A DNA stretch of 64,000 nucleotides from Treponema ruminis (GCA_017161305.1 CP031518.1:1488001-1552000); one strand, 5' to 3'; positions 26,341-35,330 are shown, counted from the stretch's first letter. Translations and numbers: made by a program. The notes: generated from the letters alone by a model not told the origin.

Positions 26341-27412
26341 CGTTACCCTCCTTTACTGCCTTTACCTGCTGCAGGAGAACAGAATTCGTAAACTCCTTCA
26401 GGAAGTGATTCTCAACGCTCTGAATGAAGAGGGAAAGAATGTTTGTAATAAGAATGATGAAGGCAAATCCCGCCGGTGAAAGCCCGATTCCAAGGATGAA
26501 GAATGCCAGGATACCGGCAAAAAGACCGTAGAGGAATTTTCCCCTGTTTGTAAAAGGCGTCGTTCCATGCCACTGAAGCAAAAAGAAGGTGCAGAAAAGG
26601 GTTCCGCTCGAAAGCAGGGCAAGAATCACGTCTCCCTGGAAAATGCTTCCGTCATAGAAGAAGGGAGCCGCAACCTTAACAAGAATTCCGTAAGTAAAAA
26701 TAAAGACAGTCGGAATAATCGGATTGAGGACGTCTGTTCCAAGGAGAATGATTGAAGAAACTATGGTCAGAAGATTGAACCTGAAGGCCGGAATGCTTGC
26801 ATGAGAATCCCAGAGAAGTGAAAAATATCCTTCTGGAATTGAAACGCCGAAGAGACTGAAAAGCCGCCTGTTCAAGAAATTGGTAACGGTTACGTCAAAA
26901 GAATTGAGGGGGAAAGTGCCGTTCTGAATCAAAATAAGGGCAATGTTCTTTGACTGGAAAGCTGTTCCCGGAAGCTCAATGGCTGGGAAAAATCTTACGC
27001 CGATAATCCAGCAGATTGCGGCCGTAATTGCAGCGGGATTAATCCATGAATTGGCAAATCCGCCGAGTGTATGCTTGTTGATGAACAAAACGAAAAAAGC
27101 GATGAAAAAGACTGCAAGGGGCGGAAAATTAGCGGGCAATAAAAGACCAATTACAAGGCCGCGGATTGTACTTGCAATAATCACGAAAAGATTCTTGTAA
27201 TTCTGATTTTTATTGAGGAATTCTGCCGCATAAGATGCCAGAAGAGAAGCCAGAAGAATAAGAAGGGAGTCAAAACTTTTCGTTACAAAAAGCATGGCTA
27301 CCTGGCAAAGCAGGAGAGAAAGAACAATATAGGCCTCAGTCCGCACCGAGGGACGAAGATAAGTGAAAGGCCCCAGAAAAATTGATTTATACAAGCTTTC
27401 TTTATTCTTCAT
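26333..27412 (-). CDS. rnfD: Rnf-like subunit D (membrane)
   Basis: Membrane protein of 359 residues with about ten helices. It keeps RnfD landmarks: SWINPAAITAAICW and SSGTLFCTFFLLQWHGTTPFTNRGK, matching the family's TDPVTSP-x-TxxG region. The periplasmic loop that should hold the SGAT flavin-attachment motif instead reads SFDVTVTNFLNRRLF and contains none. It begins 11 nt inside the end of RnfC, so translation is coupled. The overall fold is preserved while the flavin site appears lost. Confidence 0.82.
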   Translation of the reverse strand: MKNKESLYKSIFLGPFTYLRPSVRTEAYIVLSLLLCQVAMLFVTKSFDSLLILLASLLASYAAEFLNKNQNYKNLFVIIASTIRGLVIGLLLPANFPPLAVFFIAFFVLFINKHTLGGFANSWINPAAITAAICWIIGVRFFPAIELPGTAFQSKNIALILIQNGTFPLNSFDVTVTNFLNRRLFSLFGVSIPEGYFSLLWDSHASIPAFRFNLLTIVSSIILLGTDVLNPIIPTVFIFTYGILVKVAAPFFYDGSIFQGDVILALLSSGTLFCTFFLLQWHGTTPFTNRGKFLYGLFAGILAFFILGIGLSPAGFAFIILITNILSLFIQSVENHFLKEFTNSVLLQQVKAVKEGNDA

Positions 27413-28736
27413 GGTATGAATCCTTCAAAATTGAGATTGTCTGACTGAGCGGAAGACGCGACGTACAAACAGCATTGCACAAACCGCATTCCGTGCAAAG
27501 GACGGCTGACTTATAGGCATCCTTGTCGCTGGCACAGGCAGTTTCAAGGCTCTGCAAGTGGGCTACCCTGTAAAGATTGCCCGGCCACAAGTGAACAGGA
27601 CAGATTTTACGGCAGTTTCCGCAGCGGACGCAATTGTCAGCTGTCTGGGTATGAATCTGGCCGACCGGAACAAATTCTATTGATTTTACCCAGCGGCTGA
27701 CCGGAATATCAAGACTGGAAACGGCTCTTCCAGAAACAATTCCGTTTATGATGATTTTAGAAAGTTTTCTCTTGAAGCCGCCGCACTGTTCAACGATATT
27801 GCGCAGGGGAGTACCAATCCGCACATTGAGCAGGGCTGCTGAATTGAGGCAGTCCCCTGTGACATGAACGAAATTGCTTACGACTGGCTTTCTGAGGACG
27901 ATTGCATTGTAAACGTTTAGGGCCGTTACGCTGTCAAAAAAGAGGTCCTTTTTGCCCAGCTTTGAGAAAAAGTCGCTTTTATAAGTTTTTTTGACGCTTC
28001 TTGTGATGTCGTGCATTGTTCCGGCCGGATATTTTCGGGTATCAATTCCAACTGCAAAAACTTCGAGGTCTGAATCAAAAATCCGGGCCTTTTTTTCTGA
28101 ATTGAGGATCGAATCAATGTCGCTTTTTAAATTGTCAGCGTCGGTTGAGGAATATGCAAGGACGAGGCTTGAAACACGGAATGCATGAGCAAGGATCGCA
28201 GCTCCCTCAAGAATATTTGTAAGATATTTTTTTGACAAGAAAGACTCTGTAATGCAGCTTGGCTCCGAGTCGAAAAGCCTTAAAACCGCAATGCTGCTTT
28301 TGGGCGTATAAATTTCTTTTATCTGAGTATAGACGGGAGTTGGCTTTGCAAATGTATTGATGACGCCAGCTTCGCGGATAAGATAATTGAGGGTAGCCGC
28401 ATCGTATGACTTCCATTCCTGGGGAATGAGTTTTTTGCCGAGAAATGAAAAAGCGCCGTCCAAATTGACAAAAGCACTCAGGCCCTGCTTTCCGTTGCTG
28501 TACTGAGTCTGGGCAATTTTAGTGACGATTCCCGGAACTGATGAGTGAATGTAAAGTCCGCGGGATTTTGCGATTACATCACCCTCCCTCACCCTGCTTC
28601 CTTCAAGAACAAGGATTTCAGCCATATCACTATCATCTTCGGCAATAGGAATAACGGCAACTTTAGGCAAGAAGCCGTTTACAGCTGAGGAAATCATGTT
28701 TTTATCTACAGATATAAAATTAGATGCTGAGACCAT
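27402..28736 (-). CDS. rnfC: Rnf-like subunit C
   Basis: A 444-residue peripheral subunit. The N-terminal RnfC sandwich (about 25-105) has the conserved SSVPGIVTKI. Two intact 4Fe-4S motifs follow near the C-terminus: CVRCGNCRKICPVHLWP (about 365-381) and CTECGLCNAVC (about 416-426). The central NADH/FMN domain, however, is altered: where RnfC proteins have REAGIVGxGGAxFPT this one has REAGVINTFAKPTPV, and the following NGAECEP is RLFDSEP. NADH oxidation by this subunit is therefore uncertain. The start overlaps the upstream membrane-protein gene by 17 nt. Confidence 0.85.
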   Translation of the reverse strand: MVSASNFISVDKNMISSAVNGFLPKVAVIPIAEDDSDMAEILVLEGSRVREGDVIAKSRGLYIHSSVPGIVTKIAQTQYSNGKQGLSAFVNLDGAFSFLGKKLIPQEWKSYDAATLNYLIREAGVINTFAKPTPVYTQIKEIYTPKSSIAVLRLFDSEPSCITESFLSKKYLTNILEGAAILAHAFRVSSLVLAYSSTDADNLKSDIDSILNSEKKARIFDSDLEVFAVGIDTRKYPAGTMHDITRSVKKTYKSDFFSKLGKKDLFFDSVTALNVYNAIVLRKPVVSNFVHVTGDCLNSAALLNVRIGTPLRNIVEQCGGFKRKLSKIIINGIVSGRAVSSLDIPVSRWVKSIEFVPVGQIHTQTADNCVRCGNCRKICPVHLWPGNLYRVAHLQSLETACASDKDAYKSAVLCTECGLCNAVCTSRLPLSQTISILKDSYHEE

Positions 28737-30114
28737 AGCGTTTTCTTCCTAAAATATAATAGATTCCCAGTGAAAAAGGAATTGCAATAAAAATCAAAAG
28801 CAAAAGTATTCCAAATCGTTCCGAAGAAGATGACGAGGCTCCCTTTGCATAACCGAAATTCGCATTTTTACCCTGCTTAAGCATCATTTTTTCAAGGGCA
28901 GGATAATCGAGGCTGTCGACGGCCTTATAGACTGATTCGCGGAAATCGCTGTTGAAGACAAAAGCCGGATTTTCTACGCTCTGAATTTTACCGTCCACGT
29001 TCTGATAATCAGTAATTAAAACAGCATCACCTTCGTTTGGAAGCTCAGAGACCTTTTCTCCGATTTTGCGGTATGGAAAAGTAACCGTGTTCCAGCTCCA
29101 GTTGACGAAATCCTTCATTTGAACCAGTTCTGAGTCAGAAGAATTTACGGGAGCTGGAAGAGACGGCATTGAAGCGGATGCGGAAAAATCAGAGACGTTG
29201 CCGGAAAGCTTAAAGGCAAGAAGAATCAAGAGCAATGAAAGCAAAAGACCGCCGAGAAGACGGATGCCGAGACGACCGACAAGAGGAATCATCCTTGAAG
29301 AGCGAATATAGACCGGCTGAAAAGAATACGCGGCATTTTTATTGTCTTCGCGCAGGTGATAAATCTGAACAAGCGCAGCGGAAGCCAGAAATGAGGCAAT
29401 ATAAAAAATTGAATTGACCGGCGAAGAAATCAGCATCACGAGAACGGGAGAAAGAGCCATGAGCAGGATAAAGGGCGAATTCAAGGTAGTCTTGATAAAA
29501 TTCTTGCGGCCCCAGATTCTGTGGAAAAGAAAGAAGGCAAAAAGATAGAGGGAAACAGCGGCTGAAACCGTAAAAAGAGGCCGGCAAAAGGCAAATATAA
29601 GGAAGAAAAGACTTCCGCAGGCAAAAAGAACTTTATTCCGTGAAAAATAAAGCAAGAGGCCAAAGAAAAAAAGAGCAATTAAGGGTGACAGCCAGGGAAA
29701 GGAAGATTTACCGTCGCTGCCGGCAGAAGTGCCCTGAAAGGCAGAAAGTTCCCGGATTCCGCTTTCAAGCTGGGACAATTGATTTTCTGGAATATAAAAA
29801 ACCTTGGCCCGGTGCATTTTGTCCATGAAAAAGTCAGCCCGCCTGTAAAGATATGAATCAGGAGACTGAACCTGAACCGGAGCAAGCTGAGAAAAAACCG
29901 GGAGACGCTGATTTCCATATGAAATTACAGATGAACAGCCGTTTTTTTCGAGGACGGCGAGAATGTCATTTTCGGTCAAATCCTGGCTGTAAACGTAAAG
30001 CATGCGCCAGCCCTTCCAGAACTGACTTACAGGAACGCTCCTAAAATTAAGCAGGGTGAAAAATACCGTGAGAACGACCGCAAATGGAATAATCTTTTTT
30101 AAATCAAACTTCAT
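28720..30114 (-). CDS. Membrane protein of unknown function at head of Rnf-like operon
   Basis: I do not recognise this 464-residue protein. It has an N-terminal helix (IIPFAVVLTVFFTLL), a periplasmic domain of about 110 residues (VYSQDLTENDILAVLEKNG region, about 40-130), then six or so membrane helices between residues 140 and 295, a second extracytoplasmic region (about 300-425) and a last helix (FGILLLLIFIAIPFSLGIYYILG). The end overlaps rnfC by 17 nt, so it is translated with the Rnf-like set and may be an added subunit or assembly factor. No cofactor motifs are visible. No ribosome site is obvious. Confidence 0.7.
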   Translation of the reverse strand: MKFDLKKIIPFAVVLTVFFTLLNFRSVPVSQFWKGWRMLYVYSQDLTENDILAVLEKNGCSSVISYGNQRLPVFSQLAPVQVQSPDSYLYRRADFFMDKMHRAKVFYIPENQLSQLESGIRELSAFQGTSAGSDGKSSFPWLSPLIALFFFGLLLYFSRNKVLFACGSLFFLIFAFCRPLFTVSAAVSLYLFAFFLFHRIWGRKNFIKTTLNSPFILLMALSPVLVMLISSPVNSIFYIASFLASAALVQIYHLREDNKNAAYSFQPVYIRSSRMIPLVGRLGIRLLGGLLLSLLLILLAFKLSGNVSDFSASASMPSLPAPVNSSDSELVQMKDFVNWSWNTVTFPYRKIGEKVSELPNEGDAVLITDYQNVDGKIQSVENPAFVFNSDFRESVYKAVDSLDYPALEKMMLKQGKNANFGYAKGASSSSSERFGILLLLIFIAIPFSLGIYYILGRKRYGLSI

Positions 30115-30130
30115 TAGTCAATAACCAGGT

Positions 30131-30613
30131 TTATAAAACACAAAAGGCAATTCCGATGAAAAATCCCAAAAGGCTTCCGACAAAAGCTTCCATTGGAGAA
30201 TGACCGTTCACTTCCTTGAGCCTGTTGAATTCTTTATAAAAGCCCTGAGACCTTAAGATTTCACCGATTTCGTTAAGACGACGCGCCTGCATTCCGTTTG
30301 CCCTTCTTACTCCGACCGCATCACGAATCGTGACAAGGAAAAAGACCAGGGAAAGGATGAATACATCAGAATCAACGCCAGAACGATAGCCGATTGTTGT
30401 ACAGAGACATGCTGTTATCGAAGAATGACTTGACGGCATGCTGCCAGTCCGCCAGAAAAGAAGCTCAAAGAGCTCTGCCAGACTATGAACATTGCCAGAA
30501 AAAAGCTTGATTATAGTTTTTATGAATTGCGCACACAGCCAGCTTGACACGCAAGCCAAAAACACCGGGCTGCCAAACAAAACCTGTAACTGCGCTCCTG
30601 CATTCGATAACAT
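30131..30613 (-). CDS. Divergent PAP2 family (DUF212) membrane protein
   Basis: A 160-residue membrane protein of the DUF212/YuiD-like group, distantly related to PAP2 phosphatases. It shows the family blocks RTGSMPSSHSSITACLCT (about 55-72) and RDAVGVRRANGMQARRLNEI (about 97-116), then GHSPMEAFVGSLLGFFIG at the end, which are the equivalents of the phosphatase SxxxH and Arg motifs. The substrate is unknown; a lipid or undecaprenyl phosphate is a guess. It lies 12 nt below the PilZ-like gene and 16 nt above the unknown membrane protein, within the same run of minus-strand genes. Confidence 0.85.
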   Translation of the reverse strand: MLSNAGAQLQVLFGSPVFLACVSSWLCAQFIKTIIKLFSGNVHSLAELFELLFWRTGSMPSSHSSITACLCTTIGYRSGVDSDVFILSLVFFLVTIRDAVGVRRANGMQARRLNEIGEILRSQGFYKEFNRLKEVNGHSPMEAFVGSLLGFFIGIAFCVL

Positions 30614-30625
30614 GGATTTATTCTA

Positions 30626-31459
30626 TCAGTCTGATTTAGTTTCGTCTACAATTTTGTCACTCAAGAAACGCTCATCTTCTTCCCTGATTGAAGAAAACTT
30701 TGCGCAGGCACAGAGACGGTTGCACTCATAATTCTCGAACATTTCATCAACGATACAAGTCAGATAAACCTTGCGCTCCTTTATCGGGCCCGCAATCGGG
30801 AAGCGGAGAAGAAGGGCGTACTCACAGCCCTGGGTCAAAGACATGTCGGTCTTTTTGGCGGCAAAAACAATCCTCCGGGAATCAAGATAAATCACTTTCG
30901 GGGCATGAATCCGGTCAGCAATGGACTCGACCTGCTCTGATTTTTTTTCGGAAAGATAGCGGTCAACGATTTTTTTAAAGTCACTTCTTACGAAAAGAGG
31001 AAAACGCTCATCAAAATCACAGTGGATGTCGATTTTCTGGCCGCTTTTTGAGCCGTTTTTATAGAAGAGGACGACCGCAAATCCTGATTTTTCCTGACTT
31101 TTTTTATCAGGAACCTTAGAAATGACGGAAGGAATGACAAGGGCAAAACCGGCCGACACCCGCTGAACCTTAGTTACAAAATAAAGGGCCAGCTTATTGA
31201 AATAAAACTGAACCTTAACCGTCTGCCCCAAAAAAACAGAGGCTGACTCAGGAACGTTTTTGAGAAGGATAATTCCCTGATTGAGGACTTTCAGCTGCTC
31301 GGCCCGCAGGGCGACAGGAAAAATGGCTGAAATTGGCGCGGAATCTGAAGGAGCTGAAGATTCTTCCTTAATAAGAGTGAGTGTGACGGGAGCATTTCCG
31401 TCCATCAGATATTCGAGAACGAGCTGCCTTTCAATACCAGTGAGCTCAGATTTTTCCAT
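30626..31459 (-). CDS. PilZ-like domain protein
   Basis: A 277-residue cytoplasmic protein. The first about 130 residues look like a YcgR/PilZN-type N-terminal beta barrel (QGIILLKNVPESASVFLGQTV; VQFYFNKLALYFVTKV). The C-terminal part (about 185-275) looks PilZ-like (APKVIYLDSRRIVFAAKKTDMSL). A full RxxxR-(D/N)xSxxG motif is not clear, so c-di-GMP binding is uncertain. The start overlaps the preceding lipoprotein stop by one base (TAATG), so they are cotranscribed. The assignment is by pattern only. Confidence 0.5.
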   Translation of the reverse strand: MEKSELTGIERQLVLEYLMDGNAPVTLTLIKEESSAPSDSAPISAIFPVALRAEQLKVLNQGIILLKNVPESASVFLGQTVKVQFYFNKLALYFVTKVQRVSAGFALVIPSVISKVPDKKSQEKSGFAVVLFYKNGSKSGQKIDIHCDFDERFPLFVRSDFKKIVDRYLSEKKSEQVESIADRIHAPKVIYLDSRRIVFAAKKTDMSLTQGCEYALLLRFPIAGPIKERKVYLTCIVDEMFENYECNRLCACAKFSSIREEDERFLSDKIVDETKSD

Positions 31460-32250
31460 TAGAAAATCTCCCAGTCAGTGATTTGAACCTGATCGATTTT
31501 CCAGCTTCCAGAGTTTTCCATACAGAAGACTGAAAGTGTGAGAGTGGCTTTGTCAGAGAAAAATTTAACAGGAACTTCGTAGCAGACACCATCAAGGAAT
31601 GGCTGACCAAAAAAGTATGAAGTGAAATAAAGTTTTTCCTCGACTTTTTTTTCGGCTTGAGCTGACTCGGGATTTTCTGACTCTTCTTTGTCTTTTGCCT
31701 CTCCTTCTGCATTTTCACTGACAGGAGTTTTTTCTTCGGCTCCGGCCTCTTTTTCAGCAGGCTCTTCAACCTTGTTGAGTTCGAAACATTCGCCAAAGAT
31801 TTTATTGAAGTCAGAATAGAAAAGTGCCAGAGAATAAAGACAGTCTTTTGCCATGAAGGAATCTGCCGGCTTGTTTTTTGACACTGAGTCAGAAAAAGAC
31901 GCCAGCATTTCCCTGAGTGGTTTTGAAATCAGCGTGGTGTCAAGGGAGCCGAAAGAGCCCAGAACCGGGAAGACTTTTTTTGAAAAAGACTCCTTGCTTG
32001 CAAGGACTGCCAGCGGAGAAAGATTTATGCGCGGAGAAACGCCTGGAACGGCTGAAATGTTTGCGGTAAGGCGGTCAAGCTCAACTGCCTCTGTCCAGAT
32101 TGTGGATTCGTAGAGACTGTTGGCCGTGTAGCGCAAGGTTGGAGTTTCATCCTCGACAGAATTTTCCTGATCGTTATTTGAGCAGGAAAGGAATGTAAAA
32201 GTCAAAAGAGAAAAAAGAAATAAAACTGCAGAAACTTTTTTATTATTCAT
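31459..32250 (-). CDS. Lipoprotein of unknown function
   Basis: A 263-residue predicted lipoprotein: MNNKKVSAVLF followed by a hydrophobic stretch and the lipobox TFLSC, so the mature protein begins at Cys. I placed the start at the ATG at 32250; an ATG at 32274 is in frame but would add a stretch ahead of the signal. After about residue 140 there is an Ala/Glu/Lys-rich low-complexity insert (PAEKEAGAEEKTPVSE and on), followed by a short beta-rich end. No family is recognised. It heads the minus-strand run that continues to the Rnf-like genes. Confidence 0.75.
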   Translation of the reverse strand: MNNKKVSAVLFLFSLLTFTFLSCSNNDQENSVEDETPTLRYTANSLYESTIWTEAVELDRLTANISAVPGVSPRINLSPLAVLASKESFSKKVFPVLGSFGSLDTTLISKPLREMLASFSDSVSKNKPADSFMAKDCLYSLALFYSDFNKIFGECFELNKVEEPAEKEAGAEEKTPVSENAEGEAKDKEESENPESAQAEKKVEEKLYFTSYFFGQPFLDGVCYEVPVKFFSDKATLTLSVFCMENSGSWKIDQVQITDWEIF

Positions 32251-32334
32251 AAACGTTTCTATATAGTATAGCACAAGAGAAATTAAAGGTATATAATGTG
32301 AGCAAATTTTTAATTTAAATTAAGAGGTACACTC

Positions 32335-34362
32335 ATGGCTCTAACTCTTGCCGAAAAAATCTTGCAGGAACACATTGTTCCAGAAGCATGCCCGAACATC
32401 GATTTCAAAAAAGGCACTCCTATCCCGCGCGGAGAGGACATCGCAATCCACATCGACCAGACACTGACACAGGACGCCACAGGTACAATGGCTTACCTTC
32501 AGTTCGAGACAATCGGAATTCCACGGGTCAAGACAGAGCTTTCAGTTTCATACATCGACCACAACACCTTGCAGACTGACTTCAAAAACATGGACGACCA
32601 CCGTTATCTTCAGTCAGTTGCGGCAAAATACGGTCTTTACTTCTCTCGTCCGGGTAACGGCATCTGCCACCAGGTTCACCTTGAATCATTCGGAAAGCCG
32701 GGCAAAACACTGCTTGGTTCTGACAGCCACACACCAACAGGCGGCGGAATCGGCATGATTGCAATCGGTGCCGGCGGTTTGGACGTAGCTGTCGCAATGG
32801 GTGGCGGCGCATTCCACACTCCGATGCCAAAAATTTTCGGCGTTAAGCTCACAGGCAAGCTCAAGAAAGGCGTAGGCGCAAAGGACATCATCCTTGAAGT
32901 TCTCCGCCGTGAGACAGTTAAGGGCGGAACAGGCGCAATCTACGAATATTTCGGCGAGGGCGTTGAAAAGCTCACAGTTCCTCAGCGCGCTACAATCACA
33001 AACATGGGCGCAGAACTTGGCGCAACATGCTCAATCTTCCCTTCAGACGCATCTACAAAGCGCTTCCTCGAGTCAATGGGCCGCGGCTCAGACTGGAGCG
33101 AGCAGAAGGCAGACGAGGGAGCTGAATACGACAAGCTCATCGAAATCAACCTCGACGAACTTCACGCACTTGCAGCCTGCCCACACAACCCTGACGTAAT
33201 CGATTCTGTAAAGAACCTCGCAGGCAAAAAAGTCACTCAGGTCGTAATCGGTTCCTGCACAAACTCTTCACTCGACGACCTTGAATCTGTTGCCGCAATC
33301 GTAAAAGGAAAACACATCGCGCCGGGAGTAGAAGCCGGAATCGCACCTGGAAGCCGCACAACCCTTCTCATGGCTTCAAAGGCAGGAATCCTTGAGGACT
33401 TGATCGAAGCAGGCTTCCGAATCCTCGAATCAGCATGTGGTCCTTGTATCGGTCAGGGCTTTGCTCCAAACTCAGAAGGAGTCACCCTCCGAACATTCAA
33501 CCGAAACTTTAAGGGCCGATCTGGAACAGCAGACGCAAACGTATACCTCGTTTCACCTGAGACAGCAGCAGCAGCAGCAGTAACAGGAGTCTTTACAGAG
33601 GCAGAAACTTTGAGCTACGAAGACCCGGCTTACAAGACAGGCGTTCGAATCTCAATGCTCGACGGAAATGACCCACGCCTTTCAAGCCCGATGGTATTGA
33701 ACTGCGCTACAAACCGCGCAATGGTAATCCCGCCGCTTCCTGAAAGCGAGGCTAGCAAAGTTGAAATCCTTCGCGGACCAAACATCAAGCCTTGTCCTGC
33801 ATGCCGTGAATACAAGTCAAACCTTTCTCTCCCTGTCCGATTGAAGGCAAGCGACAACGTATCAACAGACGACATCATGCCGGCTGGAGCAAAGGTTCTT
33901 CCTCTCCGCTCAAATATTCCAGAGATTTCAAAGTTCACCCTCACCCGTCTCGACGAAACTTTCTACACACGTTCAGAAGAAGCAAAATTTGCTGACTGCT
34001 GTGTAGTCGGTGGAGAAAACTACGGACAGGGGTCAAGCCGCGAGCACGCAGCATTGGGACCTATGTATCTTGGCGTAAGGGCCGTAATCACAAAGAGTTT
34101 TGCCCGAATTCATAAAGCAAACTTAATAAATTACGGAATTATTCCAATGACATTTGCAAATTCTCAAGACTATGATAAAATAAAACAAGGGGATACGCTG
34201 GAACTCAGAAATTTGGACGATTCCCTCAAAAACCACAAGCCGTTTAAAGTCCTTATCAACGGCACAACCGAGATTGAATGCGTGAACGATATTGCTGCTC
34301 GTTCTGCACAAATCATTATGGCTGGCGGTTTGGCTGCATACACCCGAAAGGGCGGAAACTAA
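32335..34362 (+). CDS. Aconitate hydratase
   Basis: Isomerises citrate to isocitrate through a [4Fe-4S] cluster in the cytoplasm. The 675-residue protein has the cluster motifs GSCTNSS (about 306-312) and ACGPCIGQG (about 370-378), the GSDSHTPTGGGIGM substrate block, and the C-terminal swivelling domain with VGGENYGQGSSREHAALGP. The shorter length puts it in the compact bacterial/mitochondrial-like branch rather than the 890-residue AcnA. The ribosome site AAGAGG lies 8-9 nt before the ATG. No citrate synthase or isocitrate dehydrogenase is nearby; in treponemes such a step would serve glutamate synthesis, which is inference. Confidence 0.95.
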   Translation: MALTLAEKILQEHIVPEACPNIDFKKGTPIPRGEDIAIHIDQTLTQDATGTMAYLQFETIGIPRVKTELSVSYIDHNTLQTDFKNMDDHRYLQSVAAKYGLYFSRPGNGICHQVHLESFGKPGKTLLGSDSHTPTGGGIGMIAIGAGGLDVAVAMGGGAFHTPMPKIFGVKLTGKLKKGVGAKDIILEVLRRETVKGGTGAIYEYFGEGVEKLTVPQRATITNMGAELGATCSIFPSDASTKRFLESMGRGSDWSEQKADEGAEYDKLIEINLDELHALAACPHNPDVIDSVKNLAGKKVTQVVIGSCTNSSLDDLESVAAIVKGKHIAPGVEAGIAPGSRTTLLMASKAGILEDLIEAGFRILESACGPCIGQGFAPNSEGVTLRTFNRNFKGRSGTADANVYLVSPETAAAAAVTGVFTEAETLSYEDPAYKTGVRISMLDGNDPRLSSPMVLNCATNRAMVIPPLPESEASKVEILRGPNIKPCPACREYKSNLSLPVRLKASDNVSTDDIMPAGAKVLPLRSNIPEISKFTLTRLDETFYTRSEEAKFADCCVVGGENYGQGSSREHAALGPMYLGVRAVITKSFARIHKANLINYGIIPMTFANSQDYDKIKQGDTLELRNLDDSLKNHKPFKVLINGTTEIECVNDIAARSAQIIMAGGLAAYTRKGGN

Positions 34363-34389
34363 GTAGTACAAAAAAAGGAGGAGTAATTT

Positions 34390-35127
34390 ATGAACGTACA
34401 CAACATGATGGAGGACCTTGTTACCGCAGAAGTCAATGCACTCTACGATCAGGTAAAACAGGCAAATTCCCCCTGGCTCACATGTGATTGCAAAAACTGC
34501 AGGCTGGACACAATAAGCTACGTGCTCAACAGAATCCCGCCAAAATATGTAGTTTCAGGCAGAGGTGTTACTCACTCAAATGAAATTTTTGCTGATCATC
34601 AGCTGATTGCAGATATCAGTGCTGTGGCTATGGACGGCATCAGGATTATTTCATCAACAAAGAGGCCCTTCCATACTCTTCCACGCGAAGATTGTGAAGT
34701 TCATAAAGAAGAAAATCCTCACTACAACTTCCCTACTTTTGCAGGAACGATTCTCGACGGAAGCACTTTCGAGCCGATTTCCGGTGCCCGAATCCTTTTG
34801 AAACTCGATGGAAAGCCGGTAGACATGGTTGATATGACCTGGGCTAACCCGACTCAGACCTTCCTGAGCACAAAGGGTGCTTTCACATTCTGGGCAAAGT
34901 CAATTCCTGCAGAAAAGACTGGAGAAAGCCGCAAATTTGAGTTCGAAATTGAGGTAGACGTTGAGGGATACGAAAAAACTTACAACTATTTTGAATTACC
35001 TATCATCAGCGATCCTACAGTCAAAACAGAGCTCAATACAGCATGTTCTGTAAAAATCCGCGACATAGTTCTCTTTAAGCGCGAGATTTTTGACGAGGAC
35101 AAAAAAGAAGAAAAATCGGAAAAATAA
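34390..35127 (+). CDS. ComFB-domain protein with added beta domain
   Basis: A 245-residue protein. Residues 1-85 are a ComFB domain: MNVHNMMEDLVTAEVNALYDQV, then the Cys cluster TCDCKNCRLDTISYVLNRIPPKYVVSGRG. ComFB proteins from other bacteria are reported as cyclic dinucleotide receptors. The remaining about 130 residues form a beta-rich domain like a carboxypeptidase-regulatory or transthyretin-type fold (FAGTILDGSTFEPISGARILL; TKGAFTFWAK), ending in a charged tail. Such a fusion is uncommon to my knowledge. AGGAGG precedes the ATG, and the gene follows aconitase by 27 nt, so cotranscription is possible. Confidence 0.75.
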   Translation: MNVHNMMEDLVTAEVNALYDQVKQANSPWLTCDCKNCRLDTISYVLNRIPPKYVVSGRGVTHSNEIFADHQLIADISAVAMDGIRIISSTKRPFHTLPREDCEVHKEENPHYNFPTFAGTILDGSTFEPISGARILLKLDGKPVDMVDMTWANPTQTFLSTKGAFTFWAKSIPAEKTGESRKFEFEIEVDVEGYEKTYNYFELPIISDPTVKTELNTACSVKIRDIVLFKREIFDEDKKEEKSEK

Positions 35128-35136
35128 GGATTTTTT

Positions 35137-35180
35137 CCAAAGAAAGGGCTTTTGCCTATTGACACAAGTCCTTTCTTTGG
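35137..35180. repeat. Inverted repeat enclosing the tRNA-Val -35 box
   Basis: CCAAAGAAAGG (35137-35147) and CCTTTCTTTGG (35170-35180) are perfect complements. The loop contains TTGACA of the tRNA promoter and the right arm is the promoter spacer. It could end the ComFB transcript or act as an operator. Confidence 0.6.
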
Positions 35181-35187
35181 ATATTAT
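35159..35187 (+). promoter_or_regulatory. Promoter of tRNA-Val
   Basis: TTGACA (35159-35164) and TATTAT (35182-35187) are separated by 17 nt, 13 nt before the tRNA. Confidence 0.75.
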
Positions 35188-35200
35188 ATTATCATTCTTT

Positions 35201-35273
35201 GGGCAGTTAGCTCAGTTGGTAGAGCCCCTGGTTTACACCCAGGTTGTCGGGAGTTCGAGTCTCTCACTGCCCA
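35201..35273 (+). tRNA. tRNA-Val (anticodon TAC)
   Basis: A 73-nt cloverleaf: acceptor GGGCAGT/ACTGCCC, D-arm GCTCAGTTGGTAGAGC, anticodon stem CCTGG/CCAGG around TTTACAC (anticodon TAC, valine), and T-arm GGGAGTTCGAGTCTCTC. The discriminator base is A and CCA is not encoded. Confidence 0.96.
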
Positions 35274-35280
35274 CACTTTT

Positions 35281-35310
35281 AAGACTTAGGTTTCCACCTG
35301 AGTCTTTTTT
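35281..35310 (+). terminator. Terminator of tRNA-Val
   Basis: The stem AAGACTTAGG/CCTGAGTCTT is followed directly by a T6 run. Confidence 0.85.
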
Positions 35311-35330
35311 ATTTTAAATCCCTCAGGCAC

